From the NCBI GenBank assembly GCA_002404295.1, contig DHJK01000004.1, positions 1 to 8,263 on the forward strand: DNA of 8,263 bases. Reading direction: 5' to 3'. The position numbers and the translations under genes were made by a program. This stretch comes from Legionellales bacterium UBA4722. GTDB lineage: Bacteria; Pseudomonadota; Gammaproteobacteria; DSM-16500. The notes beneath the pieces were generated by a model. That model was not told the origin of the DNA. It made no database searches and saw nothing but the letters and a program-made list of their open reading frames with translations. Shown piece after piece: positions 1 to 7,251 of the stretch (positions are counted from its first letter, which is position 1; each line of letters starts with the position of its first letter).

Positions 1-111
1 AGCTGCATGAGTATTTAGCGCCAGCGACTAATTACAAATCAACTATTCCCAACCCATTATATATATTTGTTTTTTTACATTTTTGCTCAATACTCTTAAA
101 TGTTAAAATTG

Positions 112-120
112 TGCTATAAT
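112..120 (+). promoter_or_regulatory. Extended -10 promoter for the orphan coiled-coil gene
   Basis: A perfect extended -10 element (TGC followed by TATAAT) lies at 112-120. The gene's start codon is at 157, so transcription starting near 127 would leave a leader of about 30 bases. At the usual 17-base spacing the -35 hexamer (about 92-97) is a poor match, which extended -10 promoters tolerate. A GAGGA ribosome binding site follows at 146-150, six bases before the ATG. The surrounding 1-156 is AT-rich and holds no other gene that I can support. Confidence 0.6.
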
Positions 121-156
121 TTCACATAGAACATTTATTTTAGCTGAGGAAACTAT

Positions 157-1587
157 ATGCTGCCGAATCATTCAAATCTTGCAGAATTTAAAGCCTTATT
201 TCAAGACTTAGGCTTGAAGGGGAGTGGTGATACCTTTACAATAAAGTATAAATACTCAAAAGACATTCTTACAGTATCGATAAATCTTAATGATTCCGCG
301 AAAAATCCGATGGTTTATCATCATATGATACTCAGATTTAATAACTTAATAGTTGAGATAGGCTTAAATTTAGGTGGCATAAATCAATATGCGCACCTCC
401 ATTCATCAGCCTTGCCTGTCACCAAGAACGAAACTTATAGCTTCACTGTTACAGACTTGGAATTACTTAGAAAGAAACGCGCAGCTCTACTAGAAGAAAA
501 GAACAAAGAAAAGAAAAAAACAGAAACAATAAAACAAGAACGGGCAATAAATCAACAAAAAAAACGTCAGGTTGATGACATGGCAAAGATCATTAATGCT
601 GTTTATTCAAACTCTTCAAAAGATGCAGTTTCTTTGATTACACCAAATCCAATTTCAGAAAAATATCCTGAAGGTGGTTGGTATATTGAATGGAAGTCGA
701 AACCAAAAAGTTCTAATGAGGATTTTCCATTAGACGATAAGTTGAGTGGTTCAATAATTACAGAAACTCAATACAACCAAATTTATCGTACCATGGTCCC
801 AATTAATAGCACTATGAAAGGTAGTGCGTTATTAAAACAACAGCTTTCTGCGCGTTTATCATTTATAAATGAATTAGAAGATCTTAAGACTTCAGACAAC
901 TCAGAAATGAAAAATGATACAAGCCGATGGAATTGGGAAGAATATGGTCAGCTAACTCCATCTCAAGAATTAGCCCCACGTAAAAAAGAATTCAGTAACT
1001 ATCTAGAAAAAAAAGAATTTACACCCGCTGATGAAGACCAGATCAGAAAGTCCATGAGTAGTTTTGATGGTCTAGTAAGAACACATTTAGTAGATTCTAA
1101 GAGAGAAGAGGCACTCGATAATATATCTGATAACAGAAGACATATGGTTATTAAATCCTTGAACAACGAAGCAGTAAGACTTCATTGTAAATATGGGTTG
1201 GAGTTAGATGGTAGCCGAGATACTCAAAATAAAGAAACGATGAAGTATGGTGAGGATATTATTACCATTGCGAAAAACCGAATTACTGAAATCAATAAAT
1301 TAACTGAGGAGCTTCAAGGCAGTTATGATCCTGATCGTGTATATAAAGGCACAGCTCAACCTGACAAAATCACTGAGGAGCAGTTAATAAATAAATTAAA
1401 TGCGTTAAAATCAAAAATGATATCTACAGGCTACTTCCATGCAGGCTCAATTCGTGAGGGATTCTTTGCTCGTCATGGATTTTTTTCTGTAACAAGTGCA
1501 ACCCATATTGATAAGATCATAAACGACTTAAATCCAAAACCAGGGATATTCCAAAGGATTATAAGAATGATTACCCCTACAAAATAA
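157..1587 (+). CDS. Unrecognised charged protein with central coiled coil (possible secreted effector)
   Basis: I do not recognise this 476-residue protein. The ATG at 157 has a GAGGA site six bases upstream and a clear promoter, so the start is well supported. There is no signal peptide and no hydrophobic stretch long enough for a membrane helix, so the product should be soluble. Residues 1-100 look beta-rich with alternating hydrophobic residues. Residues about 100-145 are a Lys/Glu/Gln-rich segment strongly suggestive of a coiled coil. Residues 225-420 are mostly predicted helical, with many charged residues. The last 20 residues form a basic amphipathic tail (GIFQRIIRMITPTK at 463-476). 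Codon use is AT-rich, unlike the neighbouring iscS. Large orphan coiled-coil proteins are common among secreted effectors of intracellular gammaproteobacteria, but the C-terminus is basic and lacks an obvious acidic E-block as found in many Dot/Icm substrates, so that role is only a guess. It converges on iscS. Confidence 0.85.
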   Translation: MLPNHSNLAEFKALFQDLGLKGSGDTFTIKYKYSKDILTVSINLNDSAKNPMVYHHMILRFNNLIVEIGLNLGGINQYAHLHSSALPVTKNETYSFTVTDLELLRKKRAALLEEKNKEKKKTETIKQERAINQQKKRQVDDMAKIINAVYSNSSKDAVSLITPNPISEKYPEGGWYIEWKSKPKSSNEDFPLDDKLSGSIITETQYNQIYRTMVPINSTMKGSALLKQQLSARLSFINELEDLKTSDNSEMKNDTSRWNWEEYGQLTPSQELAPRKKEFSNYLEKKEFTPADEDQIRKSMSSFDGLVRTHLVDSKREEALDNISDNRRHMVIKSLNNEAVRLHCKYGLELDGSRDTQNKETMKYGEDIITIAKNRITEINKLTEELQGSYDPDRVYKGTAQPDKITEEQLINKLNALKSKMISTGYFHAGSIREGFFARHGFFSVTSATHIDKIINDLNPKPGIFQRIIRMITPTK

Positions 1588-1685
1588 AATGGCATACGTT
1601 ATTGGTATTTCAATATGTTGTAAATGTTCATAATAGGCGATTAAAAAAAATTCGAGATGGATGTACTAAATAGATAAGTGATTTT

Positions 1686-1721
1686 CCCTCACCCTCCACG
1701 CTCACGCGTGGAGAGTGAGGG
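1686..1721. repeat. REP-like palindrome between convergent genes
   Basis: CCCTCAC (1686-1692) pairs with GTGAGGG (1715-1721), and CTCCACG (1694-1700) pairs with CGTGGAG (1707-1713). The two 7-bp stems are separated by one C/A mismatch and capped by a 6-base loop. It is GC-rich in an otherwise AT-rich gap (1588-1766) that holds no gene I can support. Neither strand has a T-tract directly after the hairpin, so it is not a classical intrinsic terminator, although it sits where both convergent transcripts would end. The CCCTCACCC edge recurs, on the opposite strand, in the repeat near 8154-8162. Confidence 0.7.
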
Positions 1722-1766
1722 GGAGGCGCAAAACCATTTAAGAACTCAATAAAATGGCGATGACAA

Positions 1767-2894
1767 CTACAGTTGCTTAAGTCGCTCCACAACAAAATCA
1801 ATTTCTTCAATCGTCGTAAACCGCCCAAATGAAAATCGTACGGCGCATTGAGCAAGTTCATCCGTTAATCCTAATGCACGAAGCACATAAGAAGGTTCAA
1901 CTCCTTTTGCATGACAAGCCGAACCCACAGAAAAAGCGATTTCTGGAAATTGATTAACGAGCGTCTTTGCAGGTGTACCAGGAAAACAGAAATTGACTAT
2001 TCCGGGATAAGACTGGTTTAAATCACCATTGATCAGGACATTTTTTGATTGACTGATTCCTTGTAAAAACCGATCACGCAATTGATGTAGTGTTTGCTGC
2101 TCGGCTGACATGGATTGTTGTGCCAGCGAAAAAGCTTCACCCATTGCGACGATTTGGTGTGGAGGCAATGTACCTGAGCGCATACCTTGTTCTTGTCCGC
2201 CGCCATGAATAAGAGGTGCAACACGTACGCGAGGTTTGCGACGCAAATAGAGTGCGCCGATTCCTTTTGGGCCATAAATCTTATGCGCACACATGGATAA
2301 AAGATCGATAGGTGTGTTTGTCATATCTAACGAAATTTTACCTGCGCTTTGTGCTGCATCAACGTGAAACAGAATCCCTCTTTTAGCAGTGATTTGAGCT
2401 ATAGCATTGATATCTTGTATAACGCCTATTTCGTTATTGATGTGCATGATGGAAACCAGGATGGTGTCATCACGTAAGCTTTCAGAAAATTCAACCAAAT
2501 CTAGCAGACCATTGGGTTTTGGAGTGAGATAGGTTACAGAGAAGCCTTGTTTTTCTAATTGTTGGCAGCAATCCAGCACGGAGGGATGTTCTGTTTTTAA
2601 GGTGACTATGTGCTTGCCTTTTCGTTGATAAAGCGCAGCTACGCCTTTAAGTGCTAAGTTATTTGCTTCAGTGGCACCCGATGTCCAAATGATTTCGCTG
2701 GGCTCAGCGTGAATTAATTCAGCGACTTGCGCGCGGGCGACATCCACGGCCTGTTTAGCAGCTTCGCCATAAACGTGAGCTGAGGCGGGGTTGCCGTAAT
2801 GGCCATCTGTAGAGAGATAGTGTAGCATTTTTGTGACTACACGAGGGTCTACGGGGGTTGTGGCGGCGTAGTCTAGGTATATGGGTAGTTTCAT
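1767..2894 (-). CDS. iscS: IscS-type cysteine desulfurase, short C-terminus
   Basis: PLP-dependent enzyme that removes sulfur from L-cysteine, giving alanine and an enzyme persulfide for Fe-S clusters and tRNA thiolation in the cytoplasm. Visible features (375-residue form): N-terminus MKLPIYLDYAATTPVDPRV, GNPAS at 34-38, TSGATE at 71-76, catalytic His103 in TEH, HVDAAQS at 177-183, PLP-binding Lys205 in AHKIYGPKG, RSGTLP at 239-244, and active-site Cys327 in VGSACHAKG followed by EPSYVLRALGL. E. coli IscS is 404 residues; this one stops just after the FGRFTT region and lacks the roughly 25-residue tail that contacts the scaffold IscU. I chose the start at 2894 because it aligns with the family N-terminus. 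An in-frame ATG at 2912 would add six residues. Neither start has a good ribosome binding site. No iscR precedes it and no iscU follows. It could be a stand-alone IscS paralogue serving thiolation. Confidence 0.93.
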   Translation of the reverse strand: MKLPIYLDYAATTPVDPRVVTKMLHYLSTDGHYGNPASAHVYGEAAKQAVDVARAQVAELIHAEPSEIIWTSGATEANNLALKGVAALYQRKGKHIVTLKTEHPSVLDCCQQLEKQGFSVTYLTPKPNGLLDLVEFSESLRDDTILVSIMHINNEIGVIQDINAIAQITAKRGILFHVDAAQSAGKISLDMTNTPIDLLSMCAHKIYGPKGIGALYLRRKPRVRVAPLIHGGGQEQGMRSGTLPPHQIVAMGEAFSLAQQSMSAEQQTLHQLRDRFLQGISQSKNVLINGDLNQSYPGIVNFCFPGTPAKTLVNQFPEIAFSVGSACHAKGVEPSYVLRALGLTDELAQCAVRFSFGRFTTIEEIDFVVERLKQL

Positions 2895-2944
2895 GGGGGA
2901 GGAGTTTAGCATATTTTGGTTTTTTGTGTAATAGAGACTAATCC

Positions 2945-2973
2945 TTGAGTAAACAGATATATTTTGTTACTAT
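2945..2973 (+). promoter_or_regulatory. Sigma70-like promoter of the glycan cassette
   Basis: A -35 box TTGAGT (2945-2950) is separated by 17 bases from a -10 box TACTAT (2968-2973). The -10 is preceded by TG at 2965-2966, which makes it an extended -10 as well. Transcription would start near 2980, leaving about 35 bases of leader. A GAGGA ribosome binding site at 3003-3007 lies seven bases before the ATG at 3015. This is the best promoter in the window and it probably drives all three coupled cassette genes. Confidence 0.6.
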
Positions 2974-3014
2974 TTTTTTCTGGTTTTCAGGAAGAATGCT
3001 TTGAGGATAGATGA

Positions 3015-3977
3015 ATGATTGCTGGTAATTTAACACCCCCTCGTCTTGCTATTATTATCCCTTGCTATAATGAGCAACTCATCTTACCAGACTCATTAAA
3101 TCAATTACTTACACTTTTGCATGAACTAATATCAAAAAAACAAATTAATGAACAGAGTTTTTTATATTGCGTAGACGATGGCAGCCAAGATCAAACATGG
3201 CAAATTATATCTAATAAACACAGAGCTGATGCTAAAGTAAAAGGATTACTTCTAAGTCGAAACACGGGTCACCAAAATGCTTTACTAGCAGGATTATTAA
3301 ATATTCAAGATCAAGTAGATTGCGCAATCACTATTGATGCTGATTTACAAGATGATATCAATGTCATTCCAACCATGCTTGATCATTTTCGAGAAGGCAG
3401 CGATATTGTGTATGGCGTCAGACGATCACGAAAATCAGATGGCTTTTTTAAACGCCTCACCGCACTCACATTTTATAAATTAATGAAACATTCTGGCTCT
3501 GAAATTGTATTCAATCACGCCGATTTTCGTTTATTAAGCCGAAAAATTATAGAGCAACTGAATCACTTTAAAGAAAGCAATATATTTTTACGCGGTATTT
3601 TTTCATTAATTGGATTTAAAACAAGCCAAGTGCATTACGATAGAAATAGCCGCGCACTAGGCGAAACAAAATATACGCTCAGAAAAATGATTGCACTCGC
3701 ATGGGAAGGGCTGATCTCTTTCAGCCAAGCGCCACTTGAATTTATTTTAATAAGCGGTGTTATTTCGTTTCTCACCTCTATAGGCATAGCCGGATGGGTT
3801 CTGTGTGCAAAAATGTTCGCATACACTACCCCAGGCTGGGCATCTATTATGATCCCGTTATGCTTTATAGGCGGCGTTCAACTTTTATCAATAGGCATCA
3901 TTGGCGAGTACCTGGCAAAAATTTACCTGGAAGTCAAAGGGCGGCCTCGTTATATAAAAGATACGGAGTTACATTAA
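3015..3977 (+). CDS. GT2 polyprenyl-phosphate glycosyltransferase (GtrB/ArnC-like)
   Basis: Family 2 glycosyltransferase of the DPM-synthase/GtrB/ArnC type. Known members transfer a sugar from a nucleotide donor to undecaprenyl phosphate on the cytoplasmic face of the inner membrane. Visible motifs in the 320-residue protein: PCYNE at 16-20, VDDGS at 53-57, the metal-binding DAD within DADLQDD at 108-114, ADFRLLSR at 169-176, and RALGETKY at 213-220, the counterpart of the family's R-x-x-G-x-S-K-Y loop. Two membrane helices follow (about 241-264 and 275-299), then the conserved tail EYLAKIYLEVKGRPRYI. The length is normal. The start at 3015 has a GAGGA site at the right distance; an ATG at 3011 opens only a five-codon frame. 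The stop overlaps the next gene's start (TAATG), implying coupled translation. The sugar cannot be read from sequence. There is no adjacent GtrA-type flippase. Confidence 0.9.
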   Translation: MIAGNLTPPRLAIIIPCYNEQLILPDSLNQLLTLLHELISKKQINEQSFLYCVDDGSQDQTWQIISNKHRADAKVKGLLLSRNTGHQNALLAGLLNIQDQVDCAITIDADLQDDINVIPTMLDHFREGSDIVYGVRRSRKSDGFFKRLTALTFYKLMKHSGSEIVFNHADFRLLSRKIIEQLNHFKESNIFLRGIFSLIGFKTSQVHYDRNSRALGETKYTLRKMIALAWEGLISFSQAPLEFILISGVISFLTSIGIAGWVLCAKMFAYTTPGWASIMIPLCFIGGVQLLSIGIIGEYLAKIYLEVKGRPRYIKDTELH

Positions 3978-4654
3978 TGGATGACAAGAATAGTTTTGAT
4001 ATGTTTGCAAAAAACTATAATGATATTTTAAGTAAACAATTGGGTTTTTTTGAAGACGATAATTTATATTTTGCAGAATACAAAATAGCTAAATTGAAAA
4101 ATTTAATTCAATTCAGCCCCAATAATATTTTAGATTTCGGCTGTGGAATTGGCAGGTCTACTTCATTCCTAACTCATCATTTTCCAAACGCTCACATTCA
4201 TGGGTGCGACGTTTCAGAACAAAGCCTAATAGAAGCAAAAAAATCGCTTCATTCTGCTGATTTTTTTTTAACAGCTGATTTGCTCACTAAACAAAATAAG
4301 TTTGATCTCATTTTCGTATCCAATGTTTTTCATCACATTAGTCCAAACGCGCGTTTAAACACACTAGATTTGCTTACAAAGTCTGGAACCGCAGGTGGGT
4401 CAATAGTGATTTTCGAGCATAATCCCTATAATCCCGTAACACGACACCTGGTCAAAATATGTCCTTTTGATCATGATGCTGTTTTGTTAAAGCCAAAAGA
4501 ATTAAAATTATTATTTAAACAGGCGGGCATCCAAAACATCCAGTTAGAATATACTTTATTTTTCCCATCCTTTCTTAAGCGCCTGCGATTTTTAGAAAAA
4601 TATTTATATTTTATTCCTCTAGGGGGTCAATATGTGATGAGCGGCACCCTGTGA
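3977..4654 (+). CDS. Class I SAM-dependent methyltransferase
   Basis: A 225-residue Rossmann-fold methyltransferase, substrate unknown. Visible motifs: SAM-binding ILDFGCGIGRST at 51-62, the acidic ribose-binding GCDVSEQSL at 76-84, ADLL at 100-103 for the adenine region, and the motif IV-like stretch FDLIFVSNVFHHI at 109-121. A strand reading IVIFEHNPYNP follows at 143-153, then helix-forming KPKELKLLFKQAG at 172-184 and the C-terminal strands ending in GGQYVMS. There is no membrane helix, so it should be cytoplasmic. The open frame extends upstream to 3794, but that part overlaps the GT2 gene. The ATG at 3977 has GGAG at 3965-3968 and overlaps the GT2 stop, so it is clearly the real start. 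Its stop overlaps the next gene (GTGA). The context suggests methylation of a sugar or glycolipid, but UbiE-like roles on other small molecules are not excluded. A run of nine T at 4261-4269 lies inside the gene. Confidence 0.88.
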   Translation: MDDKNSFDMFAKNYNDILSKQLGFFEDDNLYFAEYKIAKLKNLIQFSPNNILDFGCGIGRSTSFLTHHFPNAHIHGCDVSEQSLIEAKKSLHSADFFLTADLLTKQNKFDLIFVSNVFHHISPNARLNTLDLLTKSGTAGGSIVIFEHNPYNPVTRHLVKICPFDHDAVLLKPKELKLLFKQAGIQNIQLEYTLFFPSFLKRLRFLEKYLYFIPLGGQYVMSGTL

Positions 4655-6201
4655 ATAAAGCCAAAATACAACATTTTTTAATACTCTTATTTTTTATACT
4701 ACTCTATGTTTGCGCTTGGTGTCTCCAAGATCAATTTCTTCTGAAAGGAGATGTAAGCTGGCAAATGCATTTAGCTAGACTGGTACTTTCTGGTGGCAAC
4801 TATGTTAATGATTTTTTTGAAATAAACCCACCGCTTTCTATTTATCTTTATATGCCAGCAGTACTCTTGCAACAAATTTTCCCCATTTCTGCCATCGTGG
4901 CATTAAGAATTTATATATTTATTTTGGCGACCCTTTCTCTCATCTTGTGCCACGCTTTATTTAAAAAAATCTCTCCAAGCAAAGATAAAAATATTCGTTT
5001 ATTATTTATAGTTACATTATGTTTTGTTTATTTAATTTTACCATTAGGAGAATTTGGACAGCGAGAGTGTCTATTACTTTACTTAACTATACCTTATTTT
5101 TTACTAGTTAGCATACGTCTTAACTCTATTAAGATAAATCAATTTTCTGCAGTGAGTATTGGAATTTTAGCGGGTTTAGGTTTCGCTATTAAGCCTTTTT
5201 TTATTTTTTCGTTTTGCTTAGTTGAAATCTATTTTGCATCAAAACAAACCACATGGAGGAAATGTTTACTAGGCTGGATGCGCCCGGAAACTCTCTGTAT
5301 TTTTCTGGTATTCATTTTTTATCTCATTTTTATATGTGTCATCCACCCAAATTATATTAATATCGTCGTGCCGTTAGCTGCGCATTTTTATTATCAATCT
5401 TTTGCTCTTCCTTTTGCTGATGTCTTCTTTAACCCTATCGTTATTTATATTTCGTTAGCCCCTCTATTTTATTTAGCTCTTTCTAACAATGGGCTATATA
5501 AACAATTATGCATTGTGCTGCTGATGGCATTAATAGGTTTTTTAGGGGCTTATCTTATTCAGCAACTCCCATGGTACTACCATGCGTTGCCGGCATTTAG
5601 CATGGCTATTATAGTGTACGTACTATTATTCGGTTTATTCTTGAGACAATATCGATTCAATAAGTCAGAGTTTTTATTTGCCTTACTGATAGGCCTACTT
5701 GCTTTCTCTTATCCTATTAACTTTATTAAAAAATATTATGCAAAAAATGTCATGATGAAACAGGAAACACAACCATTAATCAAAGAATTACGAGAAAAAG
5801 ACAAAAAACAGCCTGTTTTTTTCTTCTCAAACGATGCAGCCTATATGGTTTCAGTTTTCGAACATGCCGATGTTCTACATGCCTCACGCCTGCAATTTTT
5901 AGCTTGGATGCATCATAATAGCCCCACCCTCCCCCCACAAACTACCATCTCTACTCAGCGACAAAATGAGGAACATTTTTTTGTAACGATGCTCGTTGAT
6001 GATATCAAAAAAAATAAACCCGTCTTGATTTATGTCGATCAACTTCAGTTGCTGAAGTACCAGGGAAAATTGATAAAACTAGACTATATACAAATACTTT
6101 CACGATATCCTGACTTTAAAGATGTCTGGAAAAAGTATCATTACTGGAAAACCGTTGAGAATCCTTCTATGTATAAATTTGATATTTACAAACTGAGTTA
6201 G
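4651..6201 (+). CDS. Polytopic membrane GT-C-like glycosyltransferase (GT39/ArnT-like)
   Basis: A 516-residue integral membrane protein with roughly 10-12 predicted membrane helices between residues 8 and 353, followed by a soluble domain (about 360-516). The first large loop carries GDVSWQMHLARLVLSGG (33-49) then NDFFEINPPLS (53-63). This acidic pattern with Asp34, Asp54, Glu57 and a PPL resembles the catalytic first periplasmic loop of GT-C enzymes that use polyprenyl-phosphate sugars. FGQRE (135-139) and WYYHALPAF (308-316) recall motifs I associate with GT39-like bacterial proteins. The start is GTG at 4651, overlapping the methyltransferase stop by four bases. No good ribosome binding site is visible, so translation probably depends on coupling. 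Its place behind a GT2 polyprenyl-P glycosyltransferase suggests that it transfers that lipid-linked sugar to LPS, another glycan or a protein, as GtrC-type enzymes do. The DNA is visibly AT-rich compared with iscS and suhB. Enzymatic function is inferred; the acceptor is unknown. Confidence 0.8.
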   Translation: MNKAKIQHFLILLFFILLYVCAWCLQDQFLLKGDVSWQMHLARLVLSGGNYVNDFFEINPPLSIYLYMPAVLLQQIFPISAIVALRIYIFILATLSLILCHALFKKISPSKDKNIRLLFIVTLCFVYLILPLGEFGQRECLLLYLTIPYFLLVSIRLNSIKINQFSAVSIGILAGLGFAIKPFFIFSFCLVEIYFASKQTTWRKCLLGWMRPETLCIFLVFIFYLIFICVIHPNYINIVVPLAAHFYYQSFALPFADVFFNPIVIYISLAPLFYLALSNNGLYKQLCIVLLMALIGFLGAYLIQQLPWYYHALPAFSMAIIVYVLLFGLFLRQYRFNKSEFLFALLIGLLAFSYPINFIKKYYAKNVMMKQETQPLIKELREKDKKQPVFFFSNDAAYMVSVFEHADVLHASRLQFLAWMHHNSPTLPPQTTISTQRQNEEHFFVTMLVDDIKKNKPVLIYVDQLQLLKYQGKLIKLDYIQILSRYPDFKDVWKKYHYWKTVENPSMYKFDIYKLS

Positions 6202-6233
6202 ATAGAAATCTTCTATTAACAGACACCTATAGA

Positions 6234-6944
6234 TCATCGTTTTTTATCTATCGCTCCTAAAATACCCCGTAAAATATTGATTTCCATCACATCTGGCCTT
6301 GCACGATTAAATAGCCGCTGTAAACGGGTCATTAATTGGCGAGGCACTTCAGGGTTTAGAAAATCCACCTCAACAAGCACTCGTTCTAGATGCTCATAGA
6401 ACCCCTGCATGGCTGAAGCATCCGCATACGGATAATCCCATTCTTTTTTTGGGCTTTCATCTAAACTCGCGACCTGCAGCTCATAAGTAATCACTTGAAC
6501 TGCTGCCGCAATATTTAAAGAACTATAATCTGGATTACAAGGAATTTGCAGATGGAAATGACAATGATGCAACTCTTCATTCGTGAGTCCCGACTGTTCA
6601 CGACCAAAAACAATAGCTACTTGACTGGATGCAGCTTCAGAAATTGCTTTTTCAGCGAACTGTCGCGGAGAAAGCATAGGCCAAGGGATTGTGCGTGAGC
6701 GAGCGCTGGTACCGACTACTAGCCCGCAATCGGCAATGGCATCTGATAACTCAGGCACGATTATTGCTTTCTCTAAAAGATCAGCAGCGCCTGTTGCCAT
6801 TTCTATGGCTTTAGGGTGCGGAAAAAGCTGAGGTGAGACTAGATAGAGCGTTTCCAAGCCCATCGTTTTCATCGCACGCGCAGCCGAGCCAATATTGCCT
6901 GGATGCGAGGTGTTAACCAGTACTACACGTATATTTTTTAGCAT
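6234..6944 (-). CDS. trmJ: tRNA (cytidine/uridine-2'-O-)-methyltransferase TrmJ
   Basis: SPOUT-family enzyme that methylates the 2'-O of the nucleotide at position 32 in the anticodon loop of several tRNAs, using SAM, as a cytoplasmic dimer. The 236-residue protein shows all family blocks: LVNTSHPGNIGSAARAMKTMG at 9-29 (catalytic Arg23 region), the TrmJ-typical VVGTSARSRTIPWPML at 76-91, the knot motif VFGREQSGLTNEEL at 112-125, and PDYSSLNIAAAVQ at 138-150. The C-terminal helical part ends in LNxxILRGILxxI-like sequence (INILRGILGAI at 222-232). E. coli TrmJ is 246 residues, so the length is normal and the start at 6944 matches MLxNIRxVLV. The ribosome binding site is weak (GAGAA about nine bases upstream). 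It is divergent from suhB, as in E. coli, and convergent with the glycan cassette, with only 32 bases between the stop codons. Confidence 0.96.
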   Translation of the reverse strand: MLKNIRVVLVNTSHPGNIGSAARAMKTMGLETLYLVSPQLFPHPKAIEMATGAADLLEKAIIVPELSDAIADCGLVVGTSARSRTIPWPMLSPRQFAEKAISEAASSQVAIVFGREQSGLTNEELHHCHFHLQIPCNPDYSSLNIAAAVQVITYELQVASLDESPKKEWDYPYADASAMQGFYEHLERVLVEVDFLNPEVPRQLMTRLQRLFNRARPDVMEINILRGILGAIDKKR

Positions 6945-7006
6945 TTATATGTTCTCGAAATTACATCCTTATTCACCAAACTGCACAGCTTTTTCTTCAA
7001 AATTTA

Positions 7007-7148
7007 GCTTGAATCAATGTCGTCATTGCGAGCGAAGCGAAGCAATCCAGCTCGAAAGCAAAACTTAGTACCTCAGATCAGCTTTCTAAAGCGTTGCTTT
7101 CGAGCTGGATTGCTTCGCTTCGCTCGCAATGACGATATTGTTTCAAGC
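7007..7148. repeat. Large near-perfect inverted repeat (REP/MITE-like palindromic element)
   Basis: The left arm 7007-7061 pairs with the right arm 7094-7148. Of 55 positions, 53 are Watson-Crick pairs, including an uninterrupted 42-bp core (7020-7061 with 7094-7135). The exceptions are a T/T mismatch (7014/7141) and a G/T pair (7019/7136). The 32-base spacer holds its own small palindrome GCTTT-CT-AAAGC (7081-7092). The core carries CGTCATTGCGAGCGAAGCG and GAAGCAATCCAG, a motif I know as a widely dispersed bacterial palindromic repeat that often translates to SLRAKRSNP-like peptides. Such elements are usually non-autonomous. It fills much of the 348-base gap between divergent trmJ and suhB (6945-7292). 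Otherwise that gap holds only a candidate suhB promoter. Confidence 0.93.
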
Positions 7149-7251
7149 ACAGTTTGTAGCGATACCTCAGCATATGCGGGCACGATTACAGCAACAACTC
7201 ACCGAATAGTTACTAAAACACAAACTATCCCGTGGCATCTTACAGAAAATT

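Noticed and set aside
1..18. In-frame stop near the left edge, possibly the tail of an upstream gene.
   Set aside because: Only a handful of codons are visible, so neither coding potential nor strand can be judged.
1628..1861. Minus-strand 77-residue open frame overlapping the iscS end.
   Set aside because: Most of it overlaps iscS in another frame and the rest reads through the hairpin; no ribosome binding site or recognisable protein. It is a shadow frame.
2033..2290. Minus-strand 85-residue open frame inside iscS.
   Set aside because: Completely inside a well-supported conserved gene in another frame.
3011..3028. Five-codon open frame (ATG AAT GAT TGC TGG TAA) overlapping the GT2 start, as a possible leader peptide.
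   Set aside because: The GAGGA site is only three bases from this ATG but seven from the GT2 ATG at 3015, so it serves GT2. Nothing else supports a leader peptide.
3794..3976. Upstream extension of the methyltransferase frame (61 residues) overlapping GT2.
   Set aside because: It lies entirely inside the GT2 gene and has no methyltransferase-like sequence. The ATG at 3977 has a good ribosome binding site and a coupled stop/start overlap.
6202..6216. Small hairpin ATAGAA-ATC-TTCTAT between the cassette and trmJ, as a terminator.
   Set aside because: The stem is only six AT-rich base pairs and no T-tract follows on either strand; too weak to call.
7007..7148. The inverted repeat as a CRISPR array, attachment site or tRNA-like structure.
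   Set aside because: There are only two inverted arms with no regularly spaced direct repeats, no tRNA fold and no integrase nearby. It fits a dispersed palindromic repeat better.
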